Origin: Candidimonas sp. SYP-B2681
Lineage (GTDB): Bacteria > Pseudomonadota > Gammaproteobacteria > Burkholderiales > Burkholderiaceae_B
Assembly (NCBI RefSeq): GCF_003971065.1
Contig: NZ_RYDV01000003.1
Span: 310,001 to 374,000 of the forward strand
Length of the DNA stretch: 64,000 nt
Direction: 5' to 3'
Shown here: positions 47,423 through 56,115 of the stretch, one piece after another
Layout: each line of letters begins with the position of its first letter
Numbering within the stretch: the stretch's first letter is position 1
Made by a program: the position numbers and the translations under genes
Notes under the pieces: model-generated
Databases searched by the model: none
What the model was told of the DNA's origin: nothing
Seen by the model: only the letters and a program-made list of their open reading frames with translations

Positions 47423-47432
47423 TTCAAATTAT

Positions 47433-47471
47433 AAAGCCCAACACACCGAGTGACTGGGCTTTTATTTTTTG
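47433..47471 (+). terminator. Intrinsic terminator of yhbY
   Basis: AAAGCCCA pairs with TGGGCTTT around a loop containing a small CAC/GTG stem, followed by TATTTTTT. It lies between convergent yhbY and greA and could act on both. Confidence 0.85.
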
Positions 47472-47516
47472 AGCGCGTATTGTACGCCAGCCGCCAATGC
47501 GGCTGGAAGGCATCAA

Positions 47517-47993
47517 TTACAGATAGCTAACATTCAGCACTTCAAATTCACGAATTCCGGCGGGCGCTTTGACCGACACAACATCGCCTTCGCCTTTGCC
47601 GATGAGCGCGCGCGCTACCGGACTTGACACTGATATACGATTGGAACGGATGTCGGCCTCGACATCGCCCACGATTTGGTACGTGACGCGTTCGCCAGAC
47701 TCCAGATCTTCAATTTCAACGGTAGCGCCAAAAACGGCCCGGCCATCGACATCGAGCGATGTAGGGTCGATTATCTGCGCATTGGACAACGTACCCTCGA
47801 GTTCCTTGATCCGGCCTTCAACAAACGCCTGGCGCTCTCGCGCCGCATCGTATTCGGCATTTTCGGAAAGGTCACCCTGGGCGCGGGCCTCGGCAATCGA
47901 ATTGATAATCTCGGGGCGCTCAACGGTTTTCAAACGATGCAGCTCGATTTGCAGGCGCTCAGCGCCACGCACTGTCAACGGTATCGCAGACAT
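47517..47993 (-). CDS. greA: Transcription elongation factor GreA
   Basis: Secondary-channel factor that triggers transcript cleavage by backtracked RNA polymerase. 158 residues from ATG 47993, with AGGAA upstream. The N-terminal coiled coil carries the catalytic tip GDLSENAEY (D41, E44); the C-terminal FKBP-like domain starts near 80 ([15 protein letters not shown]). The leader contains a terminator-like hairpin just upstream of the ribosome site, and a promoter is visible at about 48108-48136. In related genera greA usually follows carB; here it is 8 kb away, behind its own promoter. Confidence 0.97.
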   Translation of the reverse strand: MSAIPLTVRGAERLQIELHRLKTVERPEIINSIAEARAQGDLSENAEYDAARERQAFVEGRIKELEGTLSNAQIIDPTSLDVDGRAVFGATVEIEDLESGERVTYQIVGDVEADIRSNRISVSSPVARALIGKGEGDVVSVKAPAGIREFEVLNVSYL

Positions 47994-48002
47994 AACATTC
48001 CT

Positions 48003-48039
48003 GAATAAAAAGTAAAAGACGCTCCTCACAAGGAGCGCC
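48003..48039 (-). terminator. Terminator-like hairpin in the greA leader (possible attenuator)
   Basis: On the minus strand a 9-bp stem (GGCGCTCCT with AGGAGCGTC, one G-T pair) with loop TGTG is followed by TTTTACTTTTT, and then directly by the greA ribosome site. A terminator here would stop transcription before greA. Confidence 0.78.
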
Positions 48040-48107
48040 TATAAATAATGAATTGGTCAAACAGTATCGGACTGTACTGTGATGCGAACTAAAGGAAGCG
48101 TTGGTTT

Positions 48108-48136
48108 GTTATAGCTGTAAACAACGATTAGGTCTA
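48108..48136 (-). promoter_or_regulatory. Candidate sigma-70 promoter of greA
   Basis: TAGACC (48131-48136) and TATAAC (48108-48113) on the minus strand, 17 bp apart. Predicted start near 48100 gives a leader of about 108 bases that contains the terminator-like hairpin. Confidence 0.5.
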
Positions 48137-48141
48137 GCTCA

Positions 48142-48174
48142 AAATAAAACCCCGGCGCATGATCAAACCGGGGA
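48142..48174 (-). terminator. Intrinsic terminator of uraA
   Basis: On the minus strand CCCCGG and CCGGGG pair around a 12-base loop, followed by TTTTATTTTG, about 50 bases after the uraA stop. Confidence 0.8.
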
Positions 48175-48225
48175 TATGTCTGTATTGTCGGCAAACTTCA
48201 GAAAAATTGCAAGTCGACGAAAGGC

Positions 48226-49560
48226 CTAGACAACGCCCTTAGGAGCAGCACGCGATCCTAGGCGTAATAGCGCATATAGGATGATCGCGCCGAACGTGGC
48301 GGTCCCGATGCCGTCAAGCTTGAATGCGCCAAACTGCAGTGTAAAGTTGCCCGCTCCCAAAATCAGCGTGACGGCAGCAACGATAAGATTACGATTATCA
48401 CTGAAGTCGACTTGGTTCACCACCCAGATACGGGCGCCGGCCACCGCAATCAAACCGAAAACCACTACCGACATCCCACCCAGCACAGGCCCGGGTATGG
48501 TCTGAATAAGGGCTCCGAACTTGGGCGAAAAGCCCAGCAAGATCGCGATCAGGGCCGCAACCACAAAGACCAGAGTGGAATAAATACGGGTTACAGTCAT
48601 TACCCCGATGTTTTCCGCATAGGTTGTGACACCTGTACCGCCTACAGAGCCCGACAGCATTGTTGCTACGCCGTCGCCCACAAATGCGCGGCCGAGATAG
48701 ACGTCGAGATTCCTGCCCGTCATGGCACTAACCGCCTTGATGTGGCCAAGATTTTCAGCCACCAAGATGATGGCGACCGGCGCGATGACGCTGATTGCAT
48801 GTAGCTGGAACACAGGCGCCGCGAATTGCGGCAGACCAAGCCAAGGGGCCTTTGCCACGTCAGCGAAGTCAATAGCACGGCCGAAGCCTAATCCATTGGC
48901 GAATATCGCGTAGATAATGCAGGCCAGCAGCAAGCCGACAAGAATCAACAGGCGTTGCGTAGTTCCCCGTGTATAAACGGCAATCCCTCCTACGCATAAT
49001 ACAGTCATCAGCGCCATCAATGCGTCGAATGTCGAGCCGCCCATGGCGCCTTTGGCGGCAATCGGGGCAAGATTCAAGCCTATAACCGCAACGACTGCGC
49101 CCGTGACCACGGGGGGCATCCAGCGATCAATCCATGCCGCAGCGCCGCCGGATCGGACATTCATCCACCATATCAGCAATCCAATAAGCGTATAAACCAA
49201 CCCGCAGACAATAATTGCCCCCAATGCCACGCCGATATTCAGGTTCTGGCCCGAACCGGCATAACCGGTTACCGCAATAACGCCCCCGATAAACGCGAAG
49301 CTGGATCCGAGATAGCTTGGAACACGGCCGCCGACAAAAAGAAAGAAAATCAAGGTGCCGACACCGGACATCAGTATCGCCACATTCGGGTCAAACCCCA
49401 TGAGTAGAGGGGCAAGGATTGTGGATCCGAACATTGCAACAACGTGCTGGGCGCCCATCGCAATATTCTGCGGCCAGGATAAGCATTCATCTGGCTGCAC
49501 GACAACGCCCTGGGCGCCGCCTTGCACTTTTCGCCAGCGGGGAAAATAAGAGTTCAACAT
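48226..49560 (-). CDS. uraA: Uracil permease (NCS2 family)
   Basis: Proton-coupled nucleobase importer of the inner membrane, 444 residues with about 14 membrane segments. UraA blocks: MGAQHVVAMFGSTILAPLL near 35, SYLGSSFAFIGGVIAV near 82-97, IVLVAENLGHIKAVSAMTGRNL near 265 (the conserved glutamate of the substrate site is in VAENLGH) and GGTGVTTYAENIGVMTVTRIYS near 310 (second glutamate in AENIG). It is monocistronic with its own terminator, divergent from an ABC binding-protein gene. carAB, the first pyrimidine genes, lie 7 kb away. RutG or another NCS2 pyrimidine carrier is a less likely alternative. Confidence 0.92.
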   Translation of the reverse strand: MLNSYFPRWRKVQGGAQGVVVQPDECLSWPQNIAMGAQHVVAMFGSTILAPLLMGFDPNVAILMSGVGTLIFFLFVGGRVPSYLGSSFAFIGGVIAVTGYAGSGQNLNIGVALGAIIVCGLVYTLIGLLIWWMNVRSGGAAAWIDRWMPPVVTGAVVAVIGLNLAPIAAKGAMGGSTFDALMALMTVLCVGGIAVYTRGTTQRLLILVGLLLACIIYAIFANGLGFGRAIDFADVAKAPWLGLPQFAAPVFQLHAISVIAPVAIILVAENLGHIKAVSAMTGRNLDVYLGRAFVGDGVATMLSGSVGGTGVTTYAENIGVMTVTRIYSTLVFVVAALIAILLGFSPKFGALIQTIPGPVLGGMSVVVFGLIAVAGARIWVVNQVDFSDNRNLIVAAVTLILGAGNFTLQFGAFKLDGIGTATFGAIILYALLRLGSRAAPKGVV

Positions 49561-49612
49561 GAGGTGTAGCCTTTTTTATGGATTTGCATTTTTACCGTGG
49601 CAGAGTGTACGT

Positions 49613-49633
49613 TTGCCTGCGGCTCCGCGGCAA
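49613..49633. other. GC-rich dyad in the uraA/ABC divergent region
   Basis: TTGCC-t-GCGG-ct-CCGC-GGCAA is a 9-bp interrupted stem in the 213-bp space between divergent genes. Could be an operator or an RNA hairpin in a leader; no T-run. Confidence 0.4.
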
Positions 49634-49773
49634 GAAATAATACGCTCGGGACTAAGGTTTTCCCTAGGAGACTATTACGCGCGCCAGCTTATCATCGAGT
49701 TTAAAAATTTTTAATGGATGATGACCGTCACGTTGCTATGTTTCGGGCATCCGTCGTTACCAGGGAGACAAAT

Positions 49774-51093
49774 ATGAATAAGAAACTCAAACCCTTGCTG
49801 GCAGCTGCGCTGCTGGTGGCGGCCGGCCCGGCAATTTCGGGAACCGTTACGGTAATCACCTCTTTTCCCAAAGAGCTTACGCAGGCATATAAGACAGCCT
49901 TCGAAAAAGCAAATCCGGATATAAAGCTCGAGATCCTGAATAAAAACACCGTGTCTGGAATCGCTTATGTCAAAGAAACCGAGGCTGGAAAACGGCCGGA
50001 AGTATTCTGGGCTAGCGCGCCCGATGCATTCGAAGTTCTCGCTCAGGCGAACCTGCTGGAGAAAGCGGGCGATATCGCCAACCACGATGTCCCTGACAAA
50101 ATCGGCAACTTTCCTATCAACGATCCCAGCGGCTACTTTCTGGGTCAGGCGCTGGCCGGCTACGGCATTATGTACAACACGCGTTTGATCAAAGCCAAAA
50201 AGCTCGCGCCGCCAGCCTCGTGGGCGGATCTGCTAGCGCCAGAGTGGTACGGCAACGTTGGGATCACGTCGCCCTCGCGCTCGGGCACCATGCACCTGAC
50301 GGTCGAAACCATCTTGCAGGGCGAGGGCTGGGACAAAGGCTGGAATACGCTGCTTCGCATGTCAGGCAATAGCGCCGCCATTACCGATCGTTCCTTTGGG
50401 GTACCTGACGGGGTCAATAACGGACAATTCGGCGCGGGGCCGGTTATCGATTTTTTTGGCCTTTCAAGTAAGTACTCGAAGTTTCCCGTAGAGTTTGTGT
50501 ACCCTGAAGAAACGGCCATCGTGCCGGCCAATATCGCCTTGATCGCGGGCGCGAAGAGCACGGCAGAGGGCAAGAAGTTCATTGCTTACACCCTTAGCAA
50601 AGAAGGCCAGGAATTATTGCTCAAGCCCGAGATCTCCCGCCTGCCGGTTCTGCCCTATAAGAACCTGAACAACGTTCCAGAAGGTTATCCGGATCCGGGC
50701 GAAATCGCCAAGCGCAGCAAAGTCCAGTTCGACGTAGACCTTTCCCAAAGCCGCTACTACATCGTGCAATCGCTGTTCGATCAAACCATCACCTTCCGGC
50801 ACGCCGATTTACAACAGGCCACCAAGGCAATTCACGCCGCCCATGCCAGACACGGAGCCAACATCGGCGAAAAAGCTCGCCAGCTGCTGGACGAAGCCAA
50901 GAAACTGGCCTGGACGCCATTGTTAAGCGCCGAACAAACCAAGTCGCCAGAACTTCTTGCCCTGTTTTCAGGCAACAAGAAAGACGCGGACATAAGCCAG
51001 AAGTTATCCAAGATTCAGGGCGACTGGAACAGCCAGGCAAAAATCAATTACGAAAAAGCTCAAGCTCTGGCAAAAGAAGCGGCTTCGCAATAG
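49774..51093 (+). CDS. Iron/phosphonate-type ABC substrate-binding protein
   Basis: Periplasmic binding protein of the SBP_bac_6/8 type, 439 residues from ATG 49774, which follows AGGGAGA. Signal peptide about 1-22 (LLAAALLVAAGPAIS). TVTVITSFPKELTQAYKTAFEKANP is the usual first lobe of Fe3+-, phosphonate- or phosphoglycerate-binding members; VFWASAPDAFEVLAQANLL is the hinge-near block. It has an extra C-terminal helical part of about 100 residues (QATKAIHAAHARHG to the end) that is not in typical FbpA. The two-tyrosine iron motif of FbpA is not evident, so iron is not certain. First gene of a three-gene operon with a fused permease and an ATPase. Confidence 0.85.
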   Translation: MNKKLKPLLAAALLVAAGPAISGTVTVITSFPKELTQAYKTAFEKANPDIKLEILNKNTVSGIAYVKETEAGKRPEVFWASAPDAFEVLAQANLLEKAGDIANHDVPDKIGNFPINDPSGYFLGQALAGYGIMYNTRLIKAKKLAPPASWADLLAPEWYGNVGITSPSRSGTMHLTVETILQGEGWDKGWNTLLRMSGNSAAITDRSFGVPDGVNNGQFGAGPVIDFFGLSSKYSKFPVEFVYPEETAIVPANIALIAGAKSTAEGKKFIAYTLSKEGQELLLKPEISRLPVLPYKNLNNVPEGYPDPGEIAKRSKVQFDVDLSQSRYYIVQSLFDQTITFRHADLQQATKAIHAAHARHGANIGEKARQLLDEAKKLAWTPLLSAEQTKSPELLALFSGNKKDADISQKLSKIQGDWNSQAKINYEKAQALAKEAASQ

Positions 51094-51100
51094 CCGGCAT

Positions 51101-51128
51101 GCCCGGGCGCCTATTGGGCACGCCGGGC
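51101..51128 (+). other. Stem-loop between binding-protein and permease genes, third ABC operon
   Basis: GCCCGG and CCGGGC pair across a 16-base loop in the 45-bp gap after the binding-protein stop. Same placement as in the Liv and pst operons. Confidence 0.5.
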
Positions 51129-51138
51129 ACAGTTTCTA

Positions 51139-52896
51139 GTGTTCCCAGTAACAGCGGCAAATTGCGGCACGTTTCAAGGCCTTCATGACCTATTTCTCCT
51201 CATCGCGATTCCCTCCGGTTTCTTGCTTATCGCCTTACTTGTGCTGGCCTTTCTTGCCTTGTTCCTGATCATTCCGGTTGCCAGCGTTTTTTATAGCGCA
51301 TTCGTTAATGCAGATGGCAGCTTTACCTTAGGCCACTTTGCTGCTTTTTTTCATCAGACTCTGCTAAAGGAATCTTTCTTCAATAGTCTGTTTGTTGCCG
51401 TGGCGGCCACTTTCTTTTCGTCAGTGATCGCCGTGCCGCTCGCTTATTTGACTATCCGCTTTCACTTTCGCGGCGCACTCATCATTCAGACACTGGGGGT
51501 TTTGCCGCTTATCATGCCGCCCTTTGTCGGAGCGGTTGCGATGCAGCTGATTTTCGGGCGTGCAGGCACGATCAATTTGCTGTTGGATGAATGGTTAGGC
51601 ATCACGCTCCCGCTGATGGACGGTCTTAATGGCATCATCTTTGTAGAGTCTTTGCATTACTTTCCATTCATTCTTATGAACCTCACCGTAGCGCTGCGTA
51701 ATATCGACGGCGCCATGGAAGAGGCGGCGGTCAATCTGGGCGCTAAAGGGTGGCGCTTATTCCGGAGGGTGATCTTTCCTTTGGCGTTGCCCGGTTACGT
51801 TGCCGGCGCGTCACTTGTCTTCGTAAAGGTATTCGACGATCTGGGCACGCCCCTGGTGCTGGGCATTACGAATATGCTGGCGCCTCAAGCGTATTTGCGA
51901 ATTACTCAGGTAGGCATCGATGACCCGCTAGGCTATGTAATAAGCGTGATCATGATCGGATTTTCCATTCTGGCGCTGTGGCTGTCCGCCAAGGCACTTA
52001 AAGGCAAGGATTATTCGACATTACAAAAAGGCGGCAACTCGCTACAGCAACGATCCCTTGGCAAAGCCCAATCCATTTTTGCCTATGCCTGGATCGCCGC
52101 AGTGCTGCTGCTGGTATTGTCGCCCCATCTTGGTGTCCTACTGCTCTCACTGGCGACCGTATGGAGCTACGCCCCCTTACCCGACGCCTACACGCTGGCG
52201 CATTATTCTGCCGTGTTCAATGAGTCGCAAGGGATGATCAGCAATACCCTGCTTTACTGTGGCCTGGCTGCGGGCATTGACGTCATCTTGGGTACTGCCA
52301 TTGCCTACCTCATGTTGCGAACCAGGCTGCCTGGCCGTCAATGGCTGGACTGGATCTCATCTGCGGCGTTGGCGATTCCGGGCATTGTGCTGGCCATCGG
52401 CTTCATGCGCACTTTCCGCGGCATCGATATCCCCGGTACGGAAATTGGCATAACGACTACTTGGGTTTTGATCATGATCGCTTACTCAGTACGGCGTCTG
52501 CCTTACGCATTGCGCTCATGCATTGCGGCCCTTCAACAAATCAATCTGTCGCTCGAAGAAGCTGCCGCGTCGGTCGGGGCCAATCGCTTCGGCACAATCC
52601 GCAGGATAGTGATTCCCCTGATGGCGGGCGGGATGCTGGCCGGCTTCGTCACGAGCTTTATTACGGCCGCCGTCGAACTCTCGGCCACTATCATGCTGGT
52701 TACGCGGGACAGCGATGCGCCCATGAGCTATGGCATCTATCTGTATATGCAAAGCGCTTCAGGGCGCGGGCCGGGTGCGGCGCTAGGCGTGCTGGCCGTA
52801 GTAGCCGTCGCCGCGGGCACCTATGCTTCCCATCTTATCGTCGAACGTGCTTCGGCTCGCCAGCGTCCCGTGCGCGCCAGTTTGGAAACCACATGA
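51139..52896 (+). CDS. Double-domain ABC permease (FbpB/PhnU-V type)
   Basis: Inner-membrane permease of 585 residues with two copies of the binding-protein-dependent transport domain, about 12 membrane segments. Each half has its ATPase-contacting loop: MEEAAVNLGAKGWRLFRRV near 195 and LEEAAASVGANRFGTIRRI near 475. This is the FbpB-like one-chain architecture. The frame opens at GTG 51139, which has a poor ribosome site; an ATG at 51185 is in another frame, so the true N-terminus is uncertain and a TTG further in cannot be excluded. The stop overlaps the ATPase start codon (ATGA). Confidence 0.87.
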   Translation: MFPVTAANCGTFQGLHDLFLLIAIPSGFLLIALLVLAFLALFLIIPVASVFYSAFVNADGSFTLGHFAAFFHQTLLKESFFNSLFVAVAATFFSSVIAVPLAYLTIRFHFRGALIIQTLGVLPLIMPPFVGAVAMQLIFGRAGTINLLLDEWLGITLPLMDGLNGIIFVESLHYFPFILMNLTVALRNIDGAMEEAAVNLGAKGWRLFRRVIFPLALPGYVAGASLVFVKVFDDLGTPLVLGITNMLAPQAYLRITQVGIDDPLGYVISVIMIGFSILALWLSAKALKGKDYSTLQKGGNSLQQRSLGKAQSIFAYAWIAAVLLLVLSPHLGVLLLSLATVWSYAPLPDAYTLAHYSAVFNESQGMISNTLLYCGLAAGIDVILGTAIAYLMLRTRLPGRQWLDWISSAALAIPGIVLAIGFMRTFRGIDIPGTEIGITTTWVLIMIAYSVRRLPYALRSCIAALQQINLSLEEAAASVGANRFGTIRRIVIPLMAGGMLAGFVTSFITAAVELSATIMLVTRDSDAPMSYGIYLYMQSASGRGPGAALGVLAVVAVAAGTYASHLIVERASARQRPVRASLETT

Positions 52897-53993
52897 AAAA
52901 AGTCAGTGTCGAATGCCGCAATATCAAGCTTTCGTATGGCAAAACCGAAGTCTTGAAAGATATCAATCTTCGTATCGAACCTGGCGAATTTTTCGCCCTG
53001 CTTGGGCCCTCAGGATCGGGCAAGTCGACGCTGTTGCGCCTGATCGCCGGATTTAATCAGGCAGACTCTGGCCAGTTGCTGGTCGATGGAAAAGACATCA
53101 GCACTATCGCGCCGCATAAACGTAATATTGGAATGGTGTTCCAAAGCTATGCCTTGTGGCCTCACATGACGGTCTGGGACAATGTCGCCTTTGGCTTGAT
53201 CGAGCGAAGAACACCCCGCGCCGAAGTCAATGCCAGGGTGGCCGCAGCCCTTGAACTGGTCGGCTTGCCGCAATATGGCAAGCGCCGTCCGAACGAATTG
53301 TCGGGTGGGCAGCAGCAACGCGTGGCGCTTGCCCGCACTATCGTCATCGAGCCGCAAGTGCTCTTGCTTGATGAGCCCTTATCCAATCTGGACAAGAATT
53401 TGCGCGTACAGATGCGTCAAGAGCTGCTTTCTCTGCAACGCAGATTGGGAATAACGACCATTTTTGTTACACATGATCAGGAAGAAGCCATGACGACAGC
53501 CGACCGCATGGCCGTAATGGACCTTGGCGTGATTCAACAAATAGGCAGCCCGTCTACTCTTTTTGATTTCCCTTGCAATCGCTTTGTCGCTAATTTTGTG
53601 GGCACCATGAATGTGCTTGAAGGTGACGTGAAGGCGCGCAACAGCAATAACATAATTTTAAGCATAGACGGAGTGGGCGACCTTAGCTTACCCCTGCACA
53701 CAGACGCGCCCGCGACTTCACGTATTTCTGCAAGCTTCCGTCCTCACACAGTACAAATGGAAGCAGTCGGAGGACAAGGCAACGCTCGCTTCATCTGGCT
53801 ACCAGGGGTGGTGGAGCGCAGTGAATTCCTGGGCGAATTCACCCGCTATGAGGTACGTGTCGGAGAACAGTGCATTACGGCCGATCAAACTCATTACGCT
53901 GGCCTAAGCATTTATCGGCCTGGGGCATCGGTCTCAATCGGCCTGGAAGCTGCGCAAATCAGGCTGCTTGCCGGTGAAGGGCAGTCGAGCTAA
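52893..53993 (+). CDS. ABC transporter ATPase with TOBE domain
   Basis: ATPase of the Fe3+/phosphonate/spermidine family (FbpC/PotA-like), 366 residues. Walker A GPSGSGKST near 37, signature [12 protein letters not shown] near 134, Walker B VLLLDEPLSNLD near 155, switch VTHDQEEAM near 190, then a regulatory TOBE-like domain from about 290. Start ATG 52893 overlaps the permease stop, so the frame that continues upstream inside the permease gene is not coding. Completes a three-gene importer. A hairpin GGTAGCCCA/TGGGCTGCC follows the stop at 53996-54026 but has no T-run; the rest of 53994-54235 shows no gene. Confidence 0.92.
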   Translation: MKKVSVECRNIKLSYGKTEVLKDINLRIEPGEFFALLGPSGSGKSTLLRLIAGFNQADSGQLLVDGKDISTIAPHKRNIGMVFQSYALWPHMTVWDNVAFGLIERRTPRAEVNARVAAALELVGLPQYGKRRPNELSGGQQQRVALARTIVIEPQVLLLDEPLSNLDKNLRVQMRQELLSLQRRLGITTIFVTHDQEEAMTTADRMAVMDLGVIQQIGSPSTLFDFPCNRFVANFVGTMNVLEGDVKARNSNNIILSIDGVGDLSLPLHTDAPATSRISASFRPHTVQMEAVGGQGNARFIWLPGVVERSEFLGEFTRYEVRVGEQCITADQTHYAGLSIYRPGASVSIGLEAAQIRLLAGEGQSS

Positions 53994-54235
53994 CGGGTAG
54001 CCCAGACTGAAGACGCGTGGGCTGCCTGCGACCCAACTGGTAGAATAGGTGTGCACCCGTCGAGTGTCGGCTGCGCCTACGATGGCGGCTTATCCCGAGC
54101 GCGACGGCCTTCATGAAAGCGGTATCCACCTTCTTCCGGGCGGCCCCATCCAGAACGCCGGACAAGCAATACTGTTGGCCTTATTTCACTGCTGAAAAAA
54201 ACCTGGAATATAGATAACTTGATGAAAATCGTTGC

Positions 54236-54883
54236 ATGAGCATGACTCACTTCTGGCTGATACGACACGGGGAAACCCAATGGAACGCCGCTAAACGCCT
54301 GCAAGGCTGGATTGATATCCCCTTAAGCCCAATCGGGTTAAAACAAGCCCGACAACTGGCAGATTACCTGCGGTCGCCGTCATTTGGCGTACCCATCGAT
54401 GTCGTGGTCAGCAGCGACCTTGGCCGTGCCGTCGAAACGGCACGCATCGCCACCACCCACTTAGGATTGCCGATAGAAGCCATACCCGACTTGCGCGAGC
54501 GCAGCTATGGCATCTACGAGGGTAAAGACTGGGCCACACTCGACATTATGCGGACCCGCGGCAACGGTATCGATTTCCGCAATCCGCAGCAGCTTATCGA
54601 CCAGGGCGAGGCGTTGCATGCGTTTGATGTACGCATCAGTGACGCATTCGAGAACCTGGCGCAACGCTATCCAGGCAAGAACATTCTTGCCTTTGCTCAC
54701 GGCGGAGTCATCGACATTGCCTGGCGCAGAGTCGAACAGTTGCCGCTTGATGCTCCCCGCGCCCATCCTATTCTCAATGCCAGTATCAATCAGTTTTCGA
54801 TCGACTCAGATCTGCAATGGAAGTTGACCGACTGGGGCCAAGTCGAACACCTTGAAAACGCTGCCCAAGACGATATTATCTAA
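54236..54883 (+). CDS. Histidine phosphatase (phosphoglycerate-mutase-like)
   Basis: Protein of 215 residues with the RHG phosphatase signature LIRHGETQWN (phosphohistidine H11), second arginine in SSDLGRAVETA near 60, LRERSYGIYEGKDW near 84 and the C-terminal histidine FAHGGVID near 150. It is of the GpmB/CobC-like phosphatase group; acting on phosphoglycerate, a nucleotide or a vitamin precursor cannot be decided. Start ATG 54236, or ATG 54242. A YchJ-like gene follows after 8 bp. Confidence 0.9.
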   Translation: MSMTHFWLIRHGETQWNAAKRLQGWIDIPLSPIGLKQARQLADYLRSPSFGVPIDVVVSSDLGRAVETARIATTHLGLPIEAIPDLRERSYGIYEGKDWATLDIMRTRGNGIDFRNPQQLIDQGEALHAFDVRISDAFENLAQRYPGKNILAFAHGGVIDIAWRRVEQLPLDAPRAHPILNASINQFSIDSDLQWKLTDWGQVEHLENAAQDDII

Positions 54884-54891
54884 GGCAACAG

Positions 54892-55317
54892 ATGCAAACG
54901 AAGCAGGATCTGAATACCTGCCCGTGTGGCGGAATGATTGCAGGCTCTTCCTATGCGGCCTGTTGCCGACCCTTTATTGAAGGGCTGCAGCCGGCGCCCA
55001 GCGCCGAACATCTTATGCGTTCGCGCTACACCGCGTACGTAATGGCTGATGTGGCATACGTACGAGCCACCTGGCACCCAAGCACCCGGCCAACTGATTT
55101 GGTTCTGGAGTCCCCCGGCGCCCCTCACGCCATACGCTGGCTCGGACTCACAGTGCACAGCCATACGCAGCTTACCGATACGCAGGCCCAGGTCATGTTC
55201 ACGGCGAAGTATCGCGAAGCCGGCCGCGCGCACCGCATAAAAGAACACAGTCGCTTTGTACTGGAAAGCGGACAATGGTTTTATGTGGATGGCGATGTGG
55301 ATTTCAATCAGCCATAA
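54892..55317 (+). CDS. YchJ family SEC-C metal-binding protein
   Basis: Small protein of 141 residues (UPF0225/YchJ). N-terminal metal-binding cysteines are CPCGG near 10-14 and YAACC near 21-25, the SEC-C-type zinc motif; LMRSRYTAYVMADVAYVRATWHPSTRP is the family core, followed by an NTF2-like/ DUF domain ending GQWFYVDGDV. Cytoplasmic and of unknown function. Placed 8 bp after the phosphatase gene, so likely co-transcribed; convergent with the SDR gene. Confidence 0.9.
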   Translation: MQTKQDLNTCPCGGMIAGSSYAACCRPFIEGLQPAPSAEHLMRSRYTAYVMADVAYVRATWHPSTRPTDLVLESPGAPHAIRWLGLTVHSHTQLTDTQAQVMFTAKYREAGRAHRIKEHSRFVLESGQWFYVDGDVDFNQP

Positions 55318-55345
55318 CGCCGGCTGATATGCGAAAGAACCTGGC

Positions 55346-56107
55346 CTATAACGTGGATCGTGGCTTGCGTTCACGACGCACTGCAAGATAGTCGTACAGA
55401 GCATCAGGCAGGCAGCCCAGCAATTTGGCGGCACACGCCATTTGCCAAGGTATTACTTTATACGAAACGCCTTTTTCAATAGCCCGCATGGCATGTTCCG
55501 CAAAGCGCTCGGCCGACATCAGGAAAGGCATTTTGTATGGATTGTGCGCCGTCATCGGGGTTTGAATAAAGCCCGGCGCCAGCGTCACAACTCGAATTCC
55601 AGCCGGGCCTAATTCCACCCGCAAACTTTCGCAATAGGCTCGCACTGCGGCTTTCGACGCACTATACGCCCCCGCTCCCGGCAATCCCCGCACGGCCGCC
55701 ACGCTGGATATACCGACAAGTCGGCCCTCGCCTCGTTGAGTCATCGAGGCGATAAAAGGCTCGAATGTCGCCACCGTAGCCGTCAAGTTTGTGTCAATGA
55801 TGGCTTCAAAAATCTTGAAGTCTTCAGGGGCTTCAGTGAGGGTGCCAACGCTGATGCCCGCACTGGCTATCACCACATCTACCGCGCCTTCAGAAAGAAA
55901 ATCGACGGCCGCTGCATGTAAGGCCTGACGGTCTCTGACATCTAGCGGGTAAATCTTGTGGTCGCCCGGGATGCTGTCTGCCAGGGCTTGCAACGCCTGC
56001 GAACGGCGCCCGACCAGCCCCAACTGGACACCATGCCGCGCATAAAGCAAAGCGAGCGCGGCGCCTATGCCGCTGCTCGCCCCGGTAATGAATACGCGCT
56101 TCATCAA
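55346..56107 (-). CDS. Short-chain dehydrogenase/reductase
   Basis: NAD(P)-dependent oxidoreductase of 253 residues. Cofactor loop TGASSGIG at 9-16, NAG-equivalent IASAGIS near 85, catalytic Ser near 139 (ISSVAAV) and Tyr-x-x-x-Lys in GAYSASKAA near 152. Basic residues GRRSQALQ after the second strand suggest NADP preference. The start (ATG 56107 or 56104) is only 8 bp after the carB stop on the same strand, so it probably shares the carAB transcript. Its substrate is unknown and no pyrimidine role is implied. Confidence 0.92.
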   Translation of the reverse strand: MMKRVFITGASSGIGAALALLYARHGVQLGLVGRRSQALQALADSIPGDHKIYPLDVRDRQALHAAAVDFLSEGAVDVVIASAGISVGTLTEAPEDFKIFEAIIDTNLTATVATFEPFIASMTQRGEGRLVGISSVAAVRGLPGAGAYSASKAAVRAYCESLRVELGPAGIRVVTLAPGFIQTPMTAHNPYKMPFLMSAERFAEHAMRAIEKGVSYKVIPWQMACAAKLLGCLPDALYDYLAVRRERKPRSTL

Positions 56108-56115
56108 GGCCCGGC

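Noticed and set aside
49700-49773. PHO box upstream of the iron/phosphonate-type binding protein
   Set aside because: CCGTCAC-GTTG-CTATGTT has one fair half site but the second matches only 4 of 7, and no -10 is correctly spaced.
52341-52892. N-terminal extension of the ABC ATPase overlapping the permease
   Set aside because: The ATPase begins at ATG 52893 in a stop-start overlap; the upstream frame is a shadow of the permease gene.
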